A stretch of DNA of 64,000 bases from Synechocystis sp. PCC 6714 (GTDB lineage: Bacteria > Cyanobacteriota > Cyanobacteriia > Cyanobacteriales > Microcystaceae): NCBI RefSeq assembly GCF_000478825.2, contig NZ_CP007542.1, forward strand, positions 2,542,001 through 2,606,000, read 5' to 3'. Shown piece by piece: positions 42,601 through 50,976 of this stretch. The notes beneath the pieces are model-generated. The model saw nothing but the letters and a program-made list of their open reading frames with translations. It had not been told where the DNA came from and did no database searches. The position numbers were made by a program, and so were the translations under genes. Position 1 is the stretch's first letter. The number at the start of each line of letters is the position of its first letter.

Positions 42601-43774
42601 TAGAAAAGTGGCCCACAGGCAGGAGAAAATTCTGCCATGGCTCAGAATTTAGTAGGGGATTGGGAATTAGATTGCCGTCGGAGGCCTCATCCGTTGGGGA
42701 AGCATTATCTACTAAACTTGCCGGTAGATTCAGGTAAATAATTTCATTGCGGATCAGGTCGTATAGGTAAATGAGATTAGGATTATGACTGAGTAATTTC
42801 TGGATTAAATGTTGATTGCGTTGTTGCTGTTGCTGTTGCCAAACTATGCGGGCCTCTAAATGCTGGATAATGCGGGGAATTTCCATTTCCCTCTGCAAAG
42901 CTTCCAGCAATACATCGGGTTGGAGGGTGGCAAGCCATTGCTCGGGGCCCACCCAACCGGCAAAACCACCACTGATGTAGGTGACAATCACATGGTCGTT
43001 ATCTTGTTTGCGGAGTAGTTCCCTGGCATGGCAATAGGTTTGGTCAATGGTGCAGAGAGGAAAGGTGGCACTGAGATCGGGGCCAATGGCATTATCCAAG
43101 ACCAGGGAGCCATAATTGTTAGCCCGGAAGTAATAGCTGAGACTGACGTTCCCCAGGGGAATTTGGAGAGCAGCGGCGGGTAATAGGGGGGAAGAATAAA
43201 CAATTGGAAAGGTGGAAATTTGTTGCTCAAAGCTGTGGCGGGCAAATTCCCTGAGGGTGGTTTCCGGTGCTAAAACAAGAGGGGGCGGGGCAATGCCCTG
43301 GAGGGAAAGATTTTGCCACAGTTGACAAAGATTCACTTGGCGAATGAGATTGCCGATGCTCAGCAAACCCCAGGTTTGATGCTGACGGTCAGCGATGGGC
43401 AACACGTCCCAGCCACGGCCCCAGGTACTAAAAATCTCCACAATTTCCCCTAGGCTAGGCAAATTAGCTAGGTCTAAGCTCAGGGGACAGGGTAAACATA
43501 ATTTACCCAAGGCGATCGCCGGAGAGAAATGTTCGGTCCAGAGGGCGGCTGTCAGTTGCCAATCCGGCAATAAACCCACCAATTGACCCGTATTATCCAG
43601 CACCAAGGCCCAGGGGGGAAAGGTTGTTGCGTCCCCCTGTTGTTCCCGAGGCCGTTGGACATAATGGTGCCAATGGGCCAGGGCCGCTGTGGCATCCAAA
43701 TGCTCGGACAGACAAAGACAAGACCATTGAATAGCTTTGGCAATGACCTCCCTCGGGGTGATGGCAAAATTCAT
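39641..43774 (-). CDS. Large multi-sensor histidine kinase (CBS-PAS-GAF-PAS-HisKA)
   Basis: A 1377-residue soluble sensor kinase. In order: an N-terminal region with CBS-like repeats (to about 300), PAS/PAC units starting near 330, 460 and 570, a GAF domain near 680-850, two more PAS units, and a kinase core with phosphoacceptor His1162 (STTSHEFRTPLAI), NLLSNAIKYSPHG, DYGIGI and GTGLGLSIVK. The GAF domain resembles cyanobacteriochrome GAFs but lacks the chromophore Cys-His and has C786-x3-C790-x3-C794 in the bilin-binding loop instead. No receiver domain. Its ATG overlaps the upstream stop (ATGA, 43771-43774). Confidence 0.92.
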   Translation of the reverse strand: MNFAITPREVIAKAIQWSCLCLSEHLDATAALAHWHHYVQRPREQQGDATTFPPWALVLDNTGQLVGLLPDWQLTAALWTEHFSPAIALGKLCLPCPLSLDLANLPSLGEIVEIFSTWGRGWDVLPIADRQHQTWGLLSIGNLIRQVNLCQLWQNLSLQGIAPPPLVLAPETTLREFARHSFEQQISTFPIVYSSPLLPAAALQIPLGNVSLSYYFRANNYGSLVLDNAIGPDLSATFPLCTIDQTYCHARELLRKQDNDHVIVTYISGGFAGWVGPEQWLATLQPDVLLEALQREMEIPRIIQHLEARIVWQQQQQQRNQHLIQKLLSHNPNLIYLYDLIRNEIIYLNLPASLVDNASPTDEASDGNLIPNPLLNSEPWQNFLLPVGHFSKQNLVELQAHEKKEFHFEFTDTRRSVHYFTVEISAFEIDGTGKTSKILCIAQDISHGKRAEAALQAREKQLQTLVNTIADGIVILDHDDKVIYANPMACRMFGLSKEEFLHSQLGLSSQSQAEIGINVSPEEEGVGEIKAVPIHWQGEDCRLVTVRDVTDRQRVLRQLRESERGYRGLLEALPNLVWRLSPEGQVWECNKRTLTYFGRRGKQILGNTWQQFLAPEQREMAQKQWQDGLAGGKFFQLECRLRRNDGEYRWQLFQVLPLEDNFGGISGWLASSTDIEDLKRAEKTLRSQAQQEKLLSLISQRIRESLKLETILRTTVTEVRRTIRADRVLIYRIQENGLGTTVAESVTGGHPSVMAMDLDPESFPVECYQRYLNGYIYASTERLPDCAATCATNCFTVAESKSRIVAPIVFDHRLWGLLIVHQCSAPRPWQAAEIQLMQSLGNQLAIAIQQSLLYERLQEELSERQRAEQKLLEVNQLQKGIFDVANYMIISTDSRGLISTFNRTAEEILGYAASELIGKQTPLIFHDFEEMARQASQLSQQLGQSLEPNSIDMFALPAIQWGVYEKEWTYITKSGDRLPVHISITALRDDQGNLDGLVGVISDLRRQKQIEQEKENLDFVVKNSTELIVITDLKQKITFLNQAGQSLIGLENLETAPSTLLTTYLSPEYLNFWQEEIIPQVFRSGAWEGEFSFQDCQTGREIPVTASVFLLQDADGQHSSSLVAIAHDITHIKNAEKRILSALEAEKDLGELRSRFISTTSHEFRTPLAIISSSTGILKKYWPRLENRKLDEHLGRIEESVKHMVQLLDDVLTINRAEANYLEFAPHPQNLIQFCRNITDELQSSTEHHHLQFSYDGFSAEEIVAFDPKLLRRILTNLLSNAIKYSPHGAPVEFHCQRRGNSGVFSVRDYGIGIDAEEMPNLFDSFFRAKNVGSIPGTGLGLSIVKKSVELHGGAIAITSELGQGSCFEVDLPLWHD

Positions 43775-44571
43775 GGTTCTGGCACAGCTTCTAGGGTAAG
43801 TTCATAGCGGTAGAGGGCAATGGGACGATGGCGGGCGACAAAATAATCGGGGTCGGTGGGGGAAAGGTAAACAGCGGTAATTTGGCTGGCGGTAATTTTA
43901 CCTGGGCCGACGTGGTGGTAAGCAGTGGTGGTTTCCACTTGGTTGAGGTATTGACTAGTGCCGGCAATGAATTGTTGATTAGTCAGTTCACTAGCAAGAA
44001 ATTCTTCTGGGTCGGGGCTGGCTTGGCTGTGGCCAAGGACAGTGGAAACTAGCCGTTGGTGTTGGGGAAAAACGGTAATTAGGCGGGGACTAGGTTGTTC
44101 TTTCACCTGCACTGTAATGTTCACATCTTGCCCCAAATAAGCTTGGGTGATGGCTTCGGCATTAAAACGGCGATCGGGTACAATCACCGTGGCATTTTTG
44201 ACCAAGTCAGACAGGGCCCAGTTGAATTCCGGCAAAGGGGTTTGGTCAACGAATTTGACTAGAAATTGCACCGGTTGTTGCAGATAGGTACTGTTTTTGG
44301 TGAAACCCGGGCTAACAATTTGGGGAGCCAAGGGAGCACTTTGTTCGAGCAAGGTACTGGTAACCTGCCAGGTACCTGCCAACCATGGGGGGTAATGGAT
44401 TTCCCCTTTTCTTTGCTCCAAGCTGGGCAAATTAGACCATTGGGGATAGGCTTCCAAACGGTCGGGCAGTGATTCCGCCAGACTTGGGTTTTTTACTCCC
44501 CCCAGCCACAGCAAACTCAAAAAAAGCAACACCGTTAAGCGAACTAGCAATCTAGACAAAAATTTACACAA
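43771..44571 (-). CDS. Exported cyanobacterial protein of unknown function (possible DUF6816)
   Basis: A 266-residue protein with an N-terminal signal peptide (VRLTVLLFLSLLWLGGV, cleavage after SLAES likely). The mature part begins with YPQWSNLPSL and has PPWLAGTWQVTSTL, which resembles thylakoid-lumen or periplasmic lipocalin-like proteins of cyanobacteria. The start is TTG at 44571; no in-frame ATG is available. It is coupled to the large sensor kinase by an ATGA overlap, which suggests that the exported protein and kinase act together, though this is inference. Confidence 0.7.
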   Translation of the reverse strand: MCKFLSRLLVRLTVLLFLSLLWLGGVKNPSLAESLPDRLEAYPQWSNLPSLEQRKGEIHYPPWLAGTWQVTSTLLEQSAPLAPQIVSPGFTKNSTYLQQPVQFLVKFVDQTPLPEFNWALSDLVKNATVIVPDRRFNAEAITQAYLGQDVNITVQVKEQPSPRLITVFPQHQRLVSTVLGHSQASPDPEEFLASELTNQQFIAGTSQYLNQVETTTAYHHVGPGKITASQITAVYLSPTDPDYFVARHRPIALYRYELTLEAVPEP

Positions 44572-44646
44572 AACTGACCATAGGGCATAAGTTTGGCCCG
44601 ATCGCCACCGCCGCCAATGCCCCTGAATCCGATTATAGTCTTTCCC

Positions 44647-46920
44647 CTAGGAACCAAAACGCTTTTGCAAAGCGAGTAGAGCTGGGCTGGGCTGTTTTGT
44701 CTGTAATTTAACCGATTTCCGCGCTTGGATTTGGTTCCAGGCAAAGGGGCCTTGCTGGCCAGCGGATAACCACAGTAGGCGTTTGGCTCTGGTCATAGCC
44801 ACGTAGAGCAAACGATATTCCTCCGCTTCCTTGAGCTGACGGGCTTCCTGCCAGGCCATTGTCGTTGTTGGCAAAACCACGGCATCGGAATTTTGTTGCT
44901 GTTGATGGTGTACCACAGTGCGAATTTGGGCCCGGGCCACTTCTGCTAGGGTAAATTGTCCCAAAAATTGTCCCCCTTTGGGTACCCATAGATCCCCTGG
45001 GAGGGTGTCCTGGTGTAAAAAAGGGAGAAAAACATAGTCCCAATCCAACCCCTTGGCTTTATGCATGGTAATAATCGTTATTTGCCCTGGTTTGGTGTAT
45101 TTTTCGTCACTATCGCTGGCGATCGCCTCGAATTGTTCATCATTGACAATGGTATAGAGTGCGCTAAGCAAATTTTTTAAGGACCGCTCCGGCTGAATTT
45201 GCACTTGCAACCGTTCCGATAGTTTTTGGAGAGTGGCTAAATCTGAACCATCGTAATTGAGGGTCAGACCCAAAAAGGCGGTCAGTTGATAGGCCGGTAG
45301 TTCCAGGCGGGCCTTGAGCAAACTGCGGCAGATGCCCTGGGCGGGGATGGCACTGGGGGACAGGGGAGCCATGAGTGGAGTGGGGTAAAGAAATTGTTCC
45401 GGCACCGCCGCCAAGGCGTTTAAATCCTGGGTGGGAATTAATTGCCGTTCCTGCAACACCGTCAATGCGCCCTTGAGCAGATCTGGAGAATGGGGGCGGT
45501 CAATGAATTGCAATAAGTCGAAAATTTCCCTTGGTATGCGGGAATTGCGGTCTTGATCCCCCACATCTAGAACCCTCAACGGGCTATCTTTTTCAATTTC
45601 CCTCAGATGATCAGCAACAAAACGGCCCTGACGATTTTCCCGCACCAGAATGGCCGCATTATGTTGGGGATTAGCTAACAACAGCGGCACTAATTTGCGA
45701 CGAATTTGCTCCACCTCCTCATTGATATCTTTGGGAAAATGAATTTCTACCCCCTTGTCCGTGGCCGGGGGATTGGGTTGGGGATCACCAGGCTCCACCG
45801 GACGAATAGCTTGGACCCGAAAGGGCAAGAAACTATTGTTTTTAGAACTAGTGTTCGACCGAGTTTGCCAGTCTTGGTTAACCCATTCCAGCAAAAAATT
45901 GGCTGCTGCAATAACTTTTACATTACTGCGCCCCGCCTGGTCCATGGTGGCAAAACGCCCCAAATCCTGGCACCGTTGGCAAAATCGGTTGAAATACACG
46001 GGGTCAGCGGGGGTAAAGCTGGAGTTAATAGCTTGGTTGGGGTCCCCCACCCGAATCAAACGGATGGTGCCGTCTACATTTTGGGACAACTTGGTTAATA
46101 ATTTTTCTTGGAGGGGGCTAGAGTCCTGGGCCTCATCTTCAAAAACGCCGAAGAATTGTTCCTGCCATTGACGACAAAGTTGGGGTTCCTCTAGTACCCG
46201 TAGGGCCGCGAGAATCATGTCGTTGTAGTCAATCCAATTTTTGGCTTCCATTAGGGCCTGGTACTGTTTAAACAATCCAGCCCCCATCAGCAACAGTTCA
46301 CTGCCCGGAGCAATGCGACCCATGGCGCCCACATCCTGGGGGGAAAGGCCAGAACTTTTAGCCTCCGTAACCACAATTTTGGTTAATTCCGGCAAAACTT
46401 CCGTGCTCAGCACTGCCTGCCGCCGCAGAGTTTCGGTGGTTTCTCCGTCGAAATTGCCCACTTCCACCAAGGCTTGGTAAGTTTTACTGTTTTCCCGTCG
46501 CCACCGCTCCACCGTCTCTTTGATTAGACCGTGGCCCCGGTTAGGGGAAATTAAAGTTTGTTGCTCCGGATCTAACCCGGACACTTCCGGATGTCTCAGG
46601 GCAATGCTCAGGGCTAAACCATGGAGAGTTTGCACGGTAAAACCTAGGCTTGGTAAACCCAAAGAACGTAAACGTTGGTTAACCTTGCCCCTGATGGCCG
46701 CCGCCGCTGAGCGGGTGTAGGTAACAATTAATAATCTTTCTTGGTTATGTAAACCATGTTGGGCGATGGCGATCGCCGCCGCTACGGAAAGGCTATGGGA
46801 CTTGCCGGCCCCAGGCACAGCGGAAACGGCCATTTCTCCCCCCTGCCAGTCTGCTAATGGTCGTTGACTACTGCGTAAGCTTTGGCGTAGTTGCTCTAAG
46901 TTAGGGGAAAGCTGATGCAT
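44647..46920 (-). CDS. UvrD/Rep-type superfamily I DNA helicase
   Basis: ATP-dependent helicase of 757 residues with the SF1A motifs: Walker A SAVPGAGKSHSL, motif Ia VTYTRSAAAAIRGKV, motif II FGVFEDEAQDSSPLQE, motif III RVGDPNQAIN, motif V ITMHKAKGLDWDYVFLP and motif VI LLYVAMTRAKRLLWLS. No nuclease domain is visible. It is not clearly UvrD or PcrA. The gene is separated by 570 bases of gene-poor DNA from its upstream neighbour. Confidence 0.9.
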   Translation of the reverse strand: MHQLSPNLEQLRQSLRSSQRPLADWQGGEMAVSAVPGAGKSHSLSVAAAIAIAQHGLHNQERLLIVTYTRSAAAAIRGKVNQRLRSLGLPSLGFTVQTLHGLALSIALRHPEVSGLDPEQQTLISPNRGHGLIKETVERWRRENSKTYQALVEVGNFDGETTETLRRQAVLSTEVLPELTKIVVTEAKSSGLSPQDVGAMGRIAPGSELLLMGAGLFKQYQALMEAKNWIDYNDMILAALRVLEEPQLCRQWQEQFFGVFEDEAQDSSPLQEKLLTKLSQNVDGTIRLIRVGDPNQAINSSFTPADPVYFNRFCQRCQDLGRFATMDQAGRSNVKVIAAANFLLEWVNQDWQTRSNTSSKNNSFLPFRVQAIRPVEPGDPQPNPPATDKGVEIHFPKDINEEVEQIRRKLVPLLLANPQHNAAILVRENRQGRFVADHLREIEKDSPLRVLDVGDQDRNSRIPREIFDLLQFIDRPHSPDLLKGALTVLQERQLIPTQDLNALAAVPEQFLYPTPLMAPLSPSAIPAQGICRSLLKARLELPAYQLTAFLGLTLNYDGSDLATLQKLSERLQVQIQPERSLKNLLSALYTIVNDEQFEAIASDSDEKYTKPGQITIITMHKAKGLDWDYVFLPFLHQDTLPGDLWVPKGGQFLGQFTLAEVARAQIRTVVHHQQQQNSDAVVLPTTTMAWQEARQLKEAEEYRLLYVAMTRAKRLLWLSAGQQGPFAWNQIQARKSVKLQTKQPSPALLALQKRFGS

Positions 46921-47490
46921 GGCGATCGCCGTCGTTGGGGATAGTGAGTCAATGGCCGAGTATTTAGAACCCCATGGTAATTGGTCTAGCCCTTACAATG
47001 TCATTCCTGACGTGGCTAGTTAAGCTTGGATGTATTGATTGCCAATTGCTTGGATTAATAAATCCCCAAAACCGGCATCCATGCCCATTGTTGCCCAAAT
47101 CGAATTCACAACAGCCATGGACGGCATAGCGGAACCTTTATATTATAATCTCTAAGGACGATGATCAAAGTAAACCAATAATTTTTTCTATGGCAATCAA
47201 TTATGTCCCTATGACCATTGAGGAAGTTCAATTCTGTGTATATGTATAGCAAAAAGTGGGCTATTTAGGACATCTTTAATTTTATAGTTAATTTAATTGA
47301 AAGTAAGACACTGACCAAAGCTAAAAGCGTCTTTGGTAAAGACTTTAGTCATCTGAATCTTATTTGGATTAACTATAAACATCTTATTTGGAAAGGTTTC
47401 CAGTGACTGTTCATCCTAACCGTCCTGATCTTTGCTCTAATAGAGATTTAGTTATGAAAACTAAAATTTCTGTGAAAAATTCAAGCTTGA
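46921..47490. other. Gene-poor AT-rich intergenic stretch
   Basis: 570 bases without a supported gene. It holds a -10-like TATAAT at 47144-47149 on the plus strand followed by a 19-codon frame (47190-47249), and a hairpin ACCAAAG/CTTTGGT at 47314-47337. It is noticeably more AT-rich than the helicase gene to its left. Confidence 0.6.
47190..47249 (+). other. Possible micro-ORF or 5' remnant of a Uma2-like gene
   Basis: A 19-codon frame, MAINYVPMTIEEVQFCVYV, starts 41 bases after a TATAAT box. The first residues recall the opening of Uma2 (DUF820) family proteins, which are abundant in cyanobacteria, but it stops at once. It may be a decayed gene start or chance. Confidence 0.2.
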
Positions 47491-48162
47491 TTACTCCATC
47501 CATTGGCGAAGCAAATTAACGTAGGTCTTATTCAGTAAATCAAACTCAAGGGTTTTACCAGATTTCCGAAAAACAGACTTTTGTACTGTGTCCAAATCAA
47601 ATAATATTTCCCTCTGTTGGGCCGATCGCACCCAGCTTTCCACCCATGTCACTGCGGCCAATCTCTCACCGGCAGTAACAGTTGTGACACGATGCAAAAA
47701 TGTAGCGGGGTAGGCTACCAGTGAGCCAGCCTGAAGCTTGAATGATTGTTCTCCAAAACCAGTGTCAATAACTAATTCTCCCCCTCCATAGGATTCTGGA
47801 TCACTTAAAAATAACGTCAATGAAACATCAGAGCGACTACCATGGTCCCCCTGCCCCATCAAGGCATTGTCCGTATGCCAACCGTAGGCCATGCCAGGCA
47901 GATAACGGCTAAGCAAACAGGGACGCATTTTCTTCGGACGAATTGCCGCATTGAATAGGGTATTATTTTGAATCGCTGGAGTAATGATCTCGTCGATAAG
48001 AGCCGCTAAGGACAGGTCAATCACTGCTTGCTCATTGTCTTTAACCTCCTGGGCGAAAGTCCCCGCGGTCAACCGTCCCTCCTTAAAAGTTGCAGTTTGT
48101 AACTGCTGTTGAATTGTTGTGACTTGAGGTTTTGTGAGAACCCGGTCGATGCAAATAATCAT
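47491..48162 (-). CDS. PKHD-type Fe(II)/2-oxoglutarate hydroxylase (PiuC-like)
   Basis: Dioxygenase of 223 residues. The iron ligands are seen as GWHTDNALM (His and Asp) and FLHRVTTVTAGERLA (second His with the 2-oxoglutarate Arg). The YGGGELVID strand and TWVESWVRS follow, typical of the PiuC/YbiX family, often linked to iron uptake. The ATG at 48162 is preferred to the TTG three bases upstream. No Fur box is seen in front of it. The substrate is unknown. Confidence 0.88.
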   Translation of the reverse strand: MIICIDRVLTKPQVTTIQQQLQTATFKEGRLTAGTFAQEVKDNEQAVIDLSLAALIDEIITPAIQNNTLFNAAIRPKKMRPCLLSRYLPGMAYGWHTDNALMGQGDHGSRSDVSLTLFLSDPESYGGGELVIDTGFGEQSFKLQAGSLVAYPATFLHRVTTVTAGERLAAVTWVESWVRSAQQREILFDLDTVQKSVFRKSGKTLEFDLLNKTYVNLLRQWME

Positions 48163-48311
48163 CAAGAATTCAGAATCTTTCTCTGGTTATTGCTTATTAA
48201 AACCAAGCCGGGCCATCTTTGCGGAAAATTCCATCAAAAACCTACACCTGGTTTGGACTGGAAATCCCCCTTGCTTTTGGAAAATCGGCAGTACACCAGC
48301 TTGGCTTTTAA

Positions 48312-48497
48312 TTAACCTTTTGTTTGGTTTTCATTACCACCTAAAGGTTCTAAATGTACTATAGAAATTCGGTCGGAATTGGGAACTACTCTACTTTCTC
48401 CACTTTCCCCTCCTTCTCCACCATCGTCACTGCCACAGGCGCCTAACCCAATGGTCACCCCTAAGCTTAAAAAAAGTGCAATAGTTTTGTTTTTCAT
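48312..48497 (-). CDS. Small lipoprotein, function unknown
   Basis: A 61-residue peptide with a lipoprotein signal: MKNKTIALFLSLGVTIGLGA then Cys21, where LGAC is the lipobox. The mature part is short, acidic and Gly-rich (GGEGGESGES), then ends with a Thr/Gln-rich tail. It is probably anchored in a membrane and disordered. There is no clear ribosome binding site. It is 149 bases downstream of nothing recognisable and precedes the dioxygenase gene. Confidence 0.6.
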   Translation of the reverse strand: MKNKTIALFLSLGVTIGLGACGSDDGGEGGESGESRVVPNSDRISIVHLEPLGGNENQTKG

Positions 48498-48833
48498 TGA
48501 AAAATATTAGGTTCGAAATCCCGCCCTTCAGGACGGCTTTATAGTGGCATTCTAGCATCGATATCGGACAGAGAAAAAATTGCTCTGGTCCCTTTTCCGA
48601 TCAACATTGTCGACCCCGACGGGGGGATTGTACTTGATCGGGAGGAGCTTGGGGCCATCTAGGGTGGTCCCCTGAGAATGTAATCGTTGAGGTTACCCCC
48701 AGCATTCAACCATTAATCACGATCGCCGACCAAGGTAATTATGGTAAATAGTAGACCTCTTTTGGAAATAATTAAATTTGATGTCGATAAATTATTCATG
48801 ATTAAAATACCTACAAACGGTTATGGAAACTTT
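48498..48833. other. Intergenic stretch with hairpin and ORF remnant
   Basis: No intact gene is seen. The hairpin CCGCCC(TTCA)GGACGG (about 48522-48537) has one G-U pair. On the plus strand a frame from 48543 to the TAG at 48660-48662 reads protein-like (PFPINIVDPDGGIVLDREEL) but lacks a start. It may be the 3' end of a lost gene. Confidence 0.4.
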
Positions 48834-49910
<1,077 letters not shown>

Positions 49911-49918
49911 CTATGTCT

Positions 49919-49964
49919 TGATAATGATTATCATTTTAGTATACAGTCCTATCTTGTCTATCAA
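49919..49964 (-). promoter_or_regulatory. hemB promoter with perfect 7-1-7 Fur box
   Basis: TGATAATGATTATCA at 49919-49933 is an exact 7-1-7 Fur motif. On the minus strand -35 TTGATA (49964-49959), a 15-base spacer and -10 TATACT with an upstream TG (49943-49938) make a plausible extended promoter. The Fur box lies on the expected transcription start, so hemB should be repressed when iron is replete. FurA control of hemB is known in Anabaena sp. PCC 7120. Confidence 0.8.
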
Positions 49965-50030
49965 CGGGAACTCTTTAGACATTTTTTTGCACTTTAATTC
50001 AATTTACCTCAAAATTTATCGTCCATGGCG

Positions 50031-50909
50031 CTAATTCATGGCGTTAATTTTTACCGTTGTTGCCAACTCTGACTGCACCACTGAGCCTGTTTCTTGAAAA
50101 GTTTTGACCGGGGCCACTTCCCCCTCCACTGGGCTGCAATAGGCTGGAATGGCACTGGCCACTAAAGCAATGTGGCGATCGCCAACGGCCAAACCATGGG
50201 TGGGATCATAGCCCCGCCACCCGGCCCCTGGTAAGTACACTTCTGCCCAGGCATGCAGTTCCCATTGATTAATTTCTGGATCCCCCACTTCATAGCCACT
50301 GACAAACCGAGCAGCCAAACCCATAGCCCGACAGATTTCCATAAACAACACGGTCAAATCTCGACAGGAGCCTTCCCGACTGCGCCAAGTGACCCCCGCT
50401 TCCCAAGGTTCCCCCATTGCCCGTACTGTATAGGTACAATGTTCGTATAACTTTTGGGTTAAATTTTGCAAAAAGGTAATCGGTTGCCGTTGACAATCGT
50501 GGGCAATATCTTGAGCCAGCTCCACCGCCACCGGATCAAGACGACCTTCGTAGGGCACAAGATAACCCCGCAGTTGTTGCGCCAAGGATTGGGGATAGTC
50601 GAACGGTAACTTTAACGCCCACGGTTCCAGCAAAAAGTTAAACGGATTTTCCATGGTGGTTTGGATAACAGATTCCACGGAGATCGCGAGTTTTTTCGTA
50701 GGGTCAGTGAACCAAATTTTTTGCTCCGCATTGCCGTCCAAGGTTGTAATTTCTGCTAAATCAGTGGGGAGGGGATCAACGGTCAAATTATAAGTGAGTA
50801 AATTCTGCCAACCGTTACTGCGGGGTCTTAACCGTAAGCGATGGGGACGCAAATAAACAGACTGATTGAAGTTATATTCGGTGTAATGTTCGATGCGATA
50901 AGTAGCCAT
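50031..50909 (-). CDS. Transglutaminase-like cysteine hydrolase
   Basis: A 292-residue protein with an N-terminal beta domain (YRIEHYTEYNF, RLRPRSNGWQN) and a transglutaminase core. The catalytic triad is Cys in SREGSCRDLTVLFMEICRAM, His in ELHAWAEVYLPGAGW and Asp in YDPTHGLAVGDRHIA. These bacterial proteins are thought to be peptidases or amidases, not true transglutaminases. ATG at 50909. It precedes no co-directional gene closely and the target is unknown. Confidence 0.85.
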   Translation of the reverse strand: MATYRIEHYTEYNFNQSVYLRPHRLRLRPRSNGWQNLLTYNLTVDPLPTDLAEITTLDGNAEQKIWFTDPTKKLAISVESVIQTTMENPFNFLLEPWALKLPFDYPQSLAQQLRGYLVPYEGRLDPVAVELAQDIAHDCQRQPITFLQNLTQKLYEHCTYTVRAMGEPWEAGVTWRSREGSCRDLTVLFMEICRAMGLAARFVSGYEVGDPEINQWELHAWAEVYLPGAGWRGYDPTHGLAVGDRHIALVASAIPAYCSPVEGEVAPVKTFQETGSVVQSELATTVKINAMN

Positions 50910-50976
50910 AAATATTAATAATAAGAATAATAAGAATTTAACTTTAGAGTAAATTTTAAGACTGTTATGACAATAT

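Noticed and set aside
47314-47337. Hairpin ACCAAAG/CTTTGGT as a terminator
   Set aside because: No T-run follows on either strand.
48508-48520. T-loop-like GGTTCGAAATCC suggesting a tRNA
   Set aside because: No acceptor or anticodon arms are present around it; upstream DNA is the lipoprotein start.
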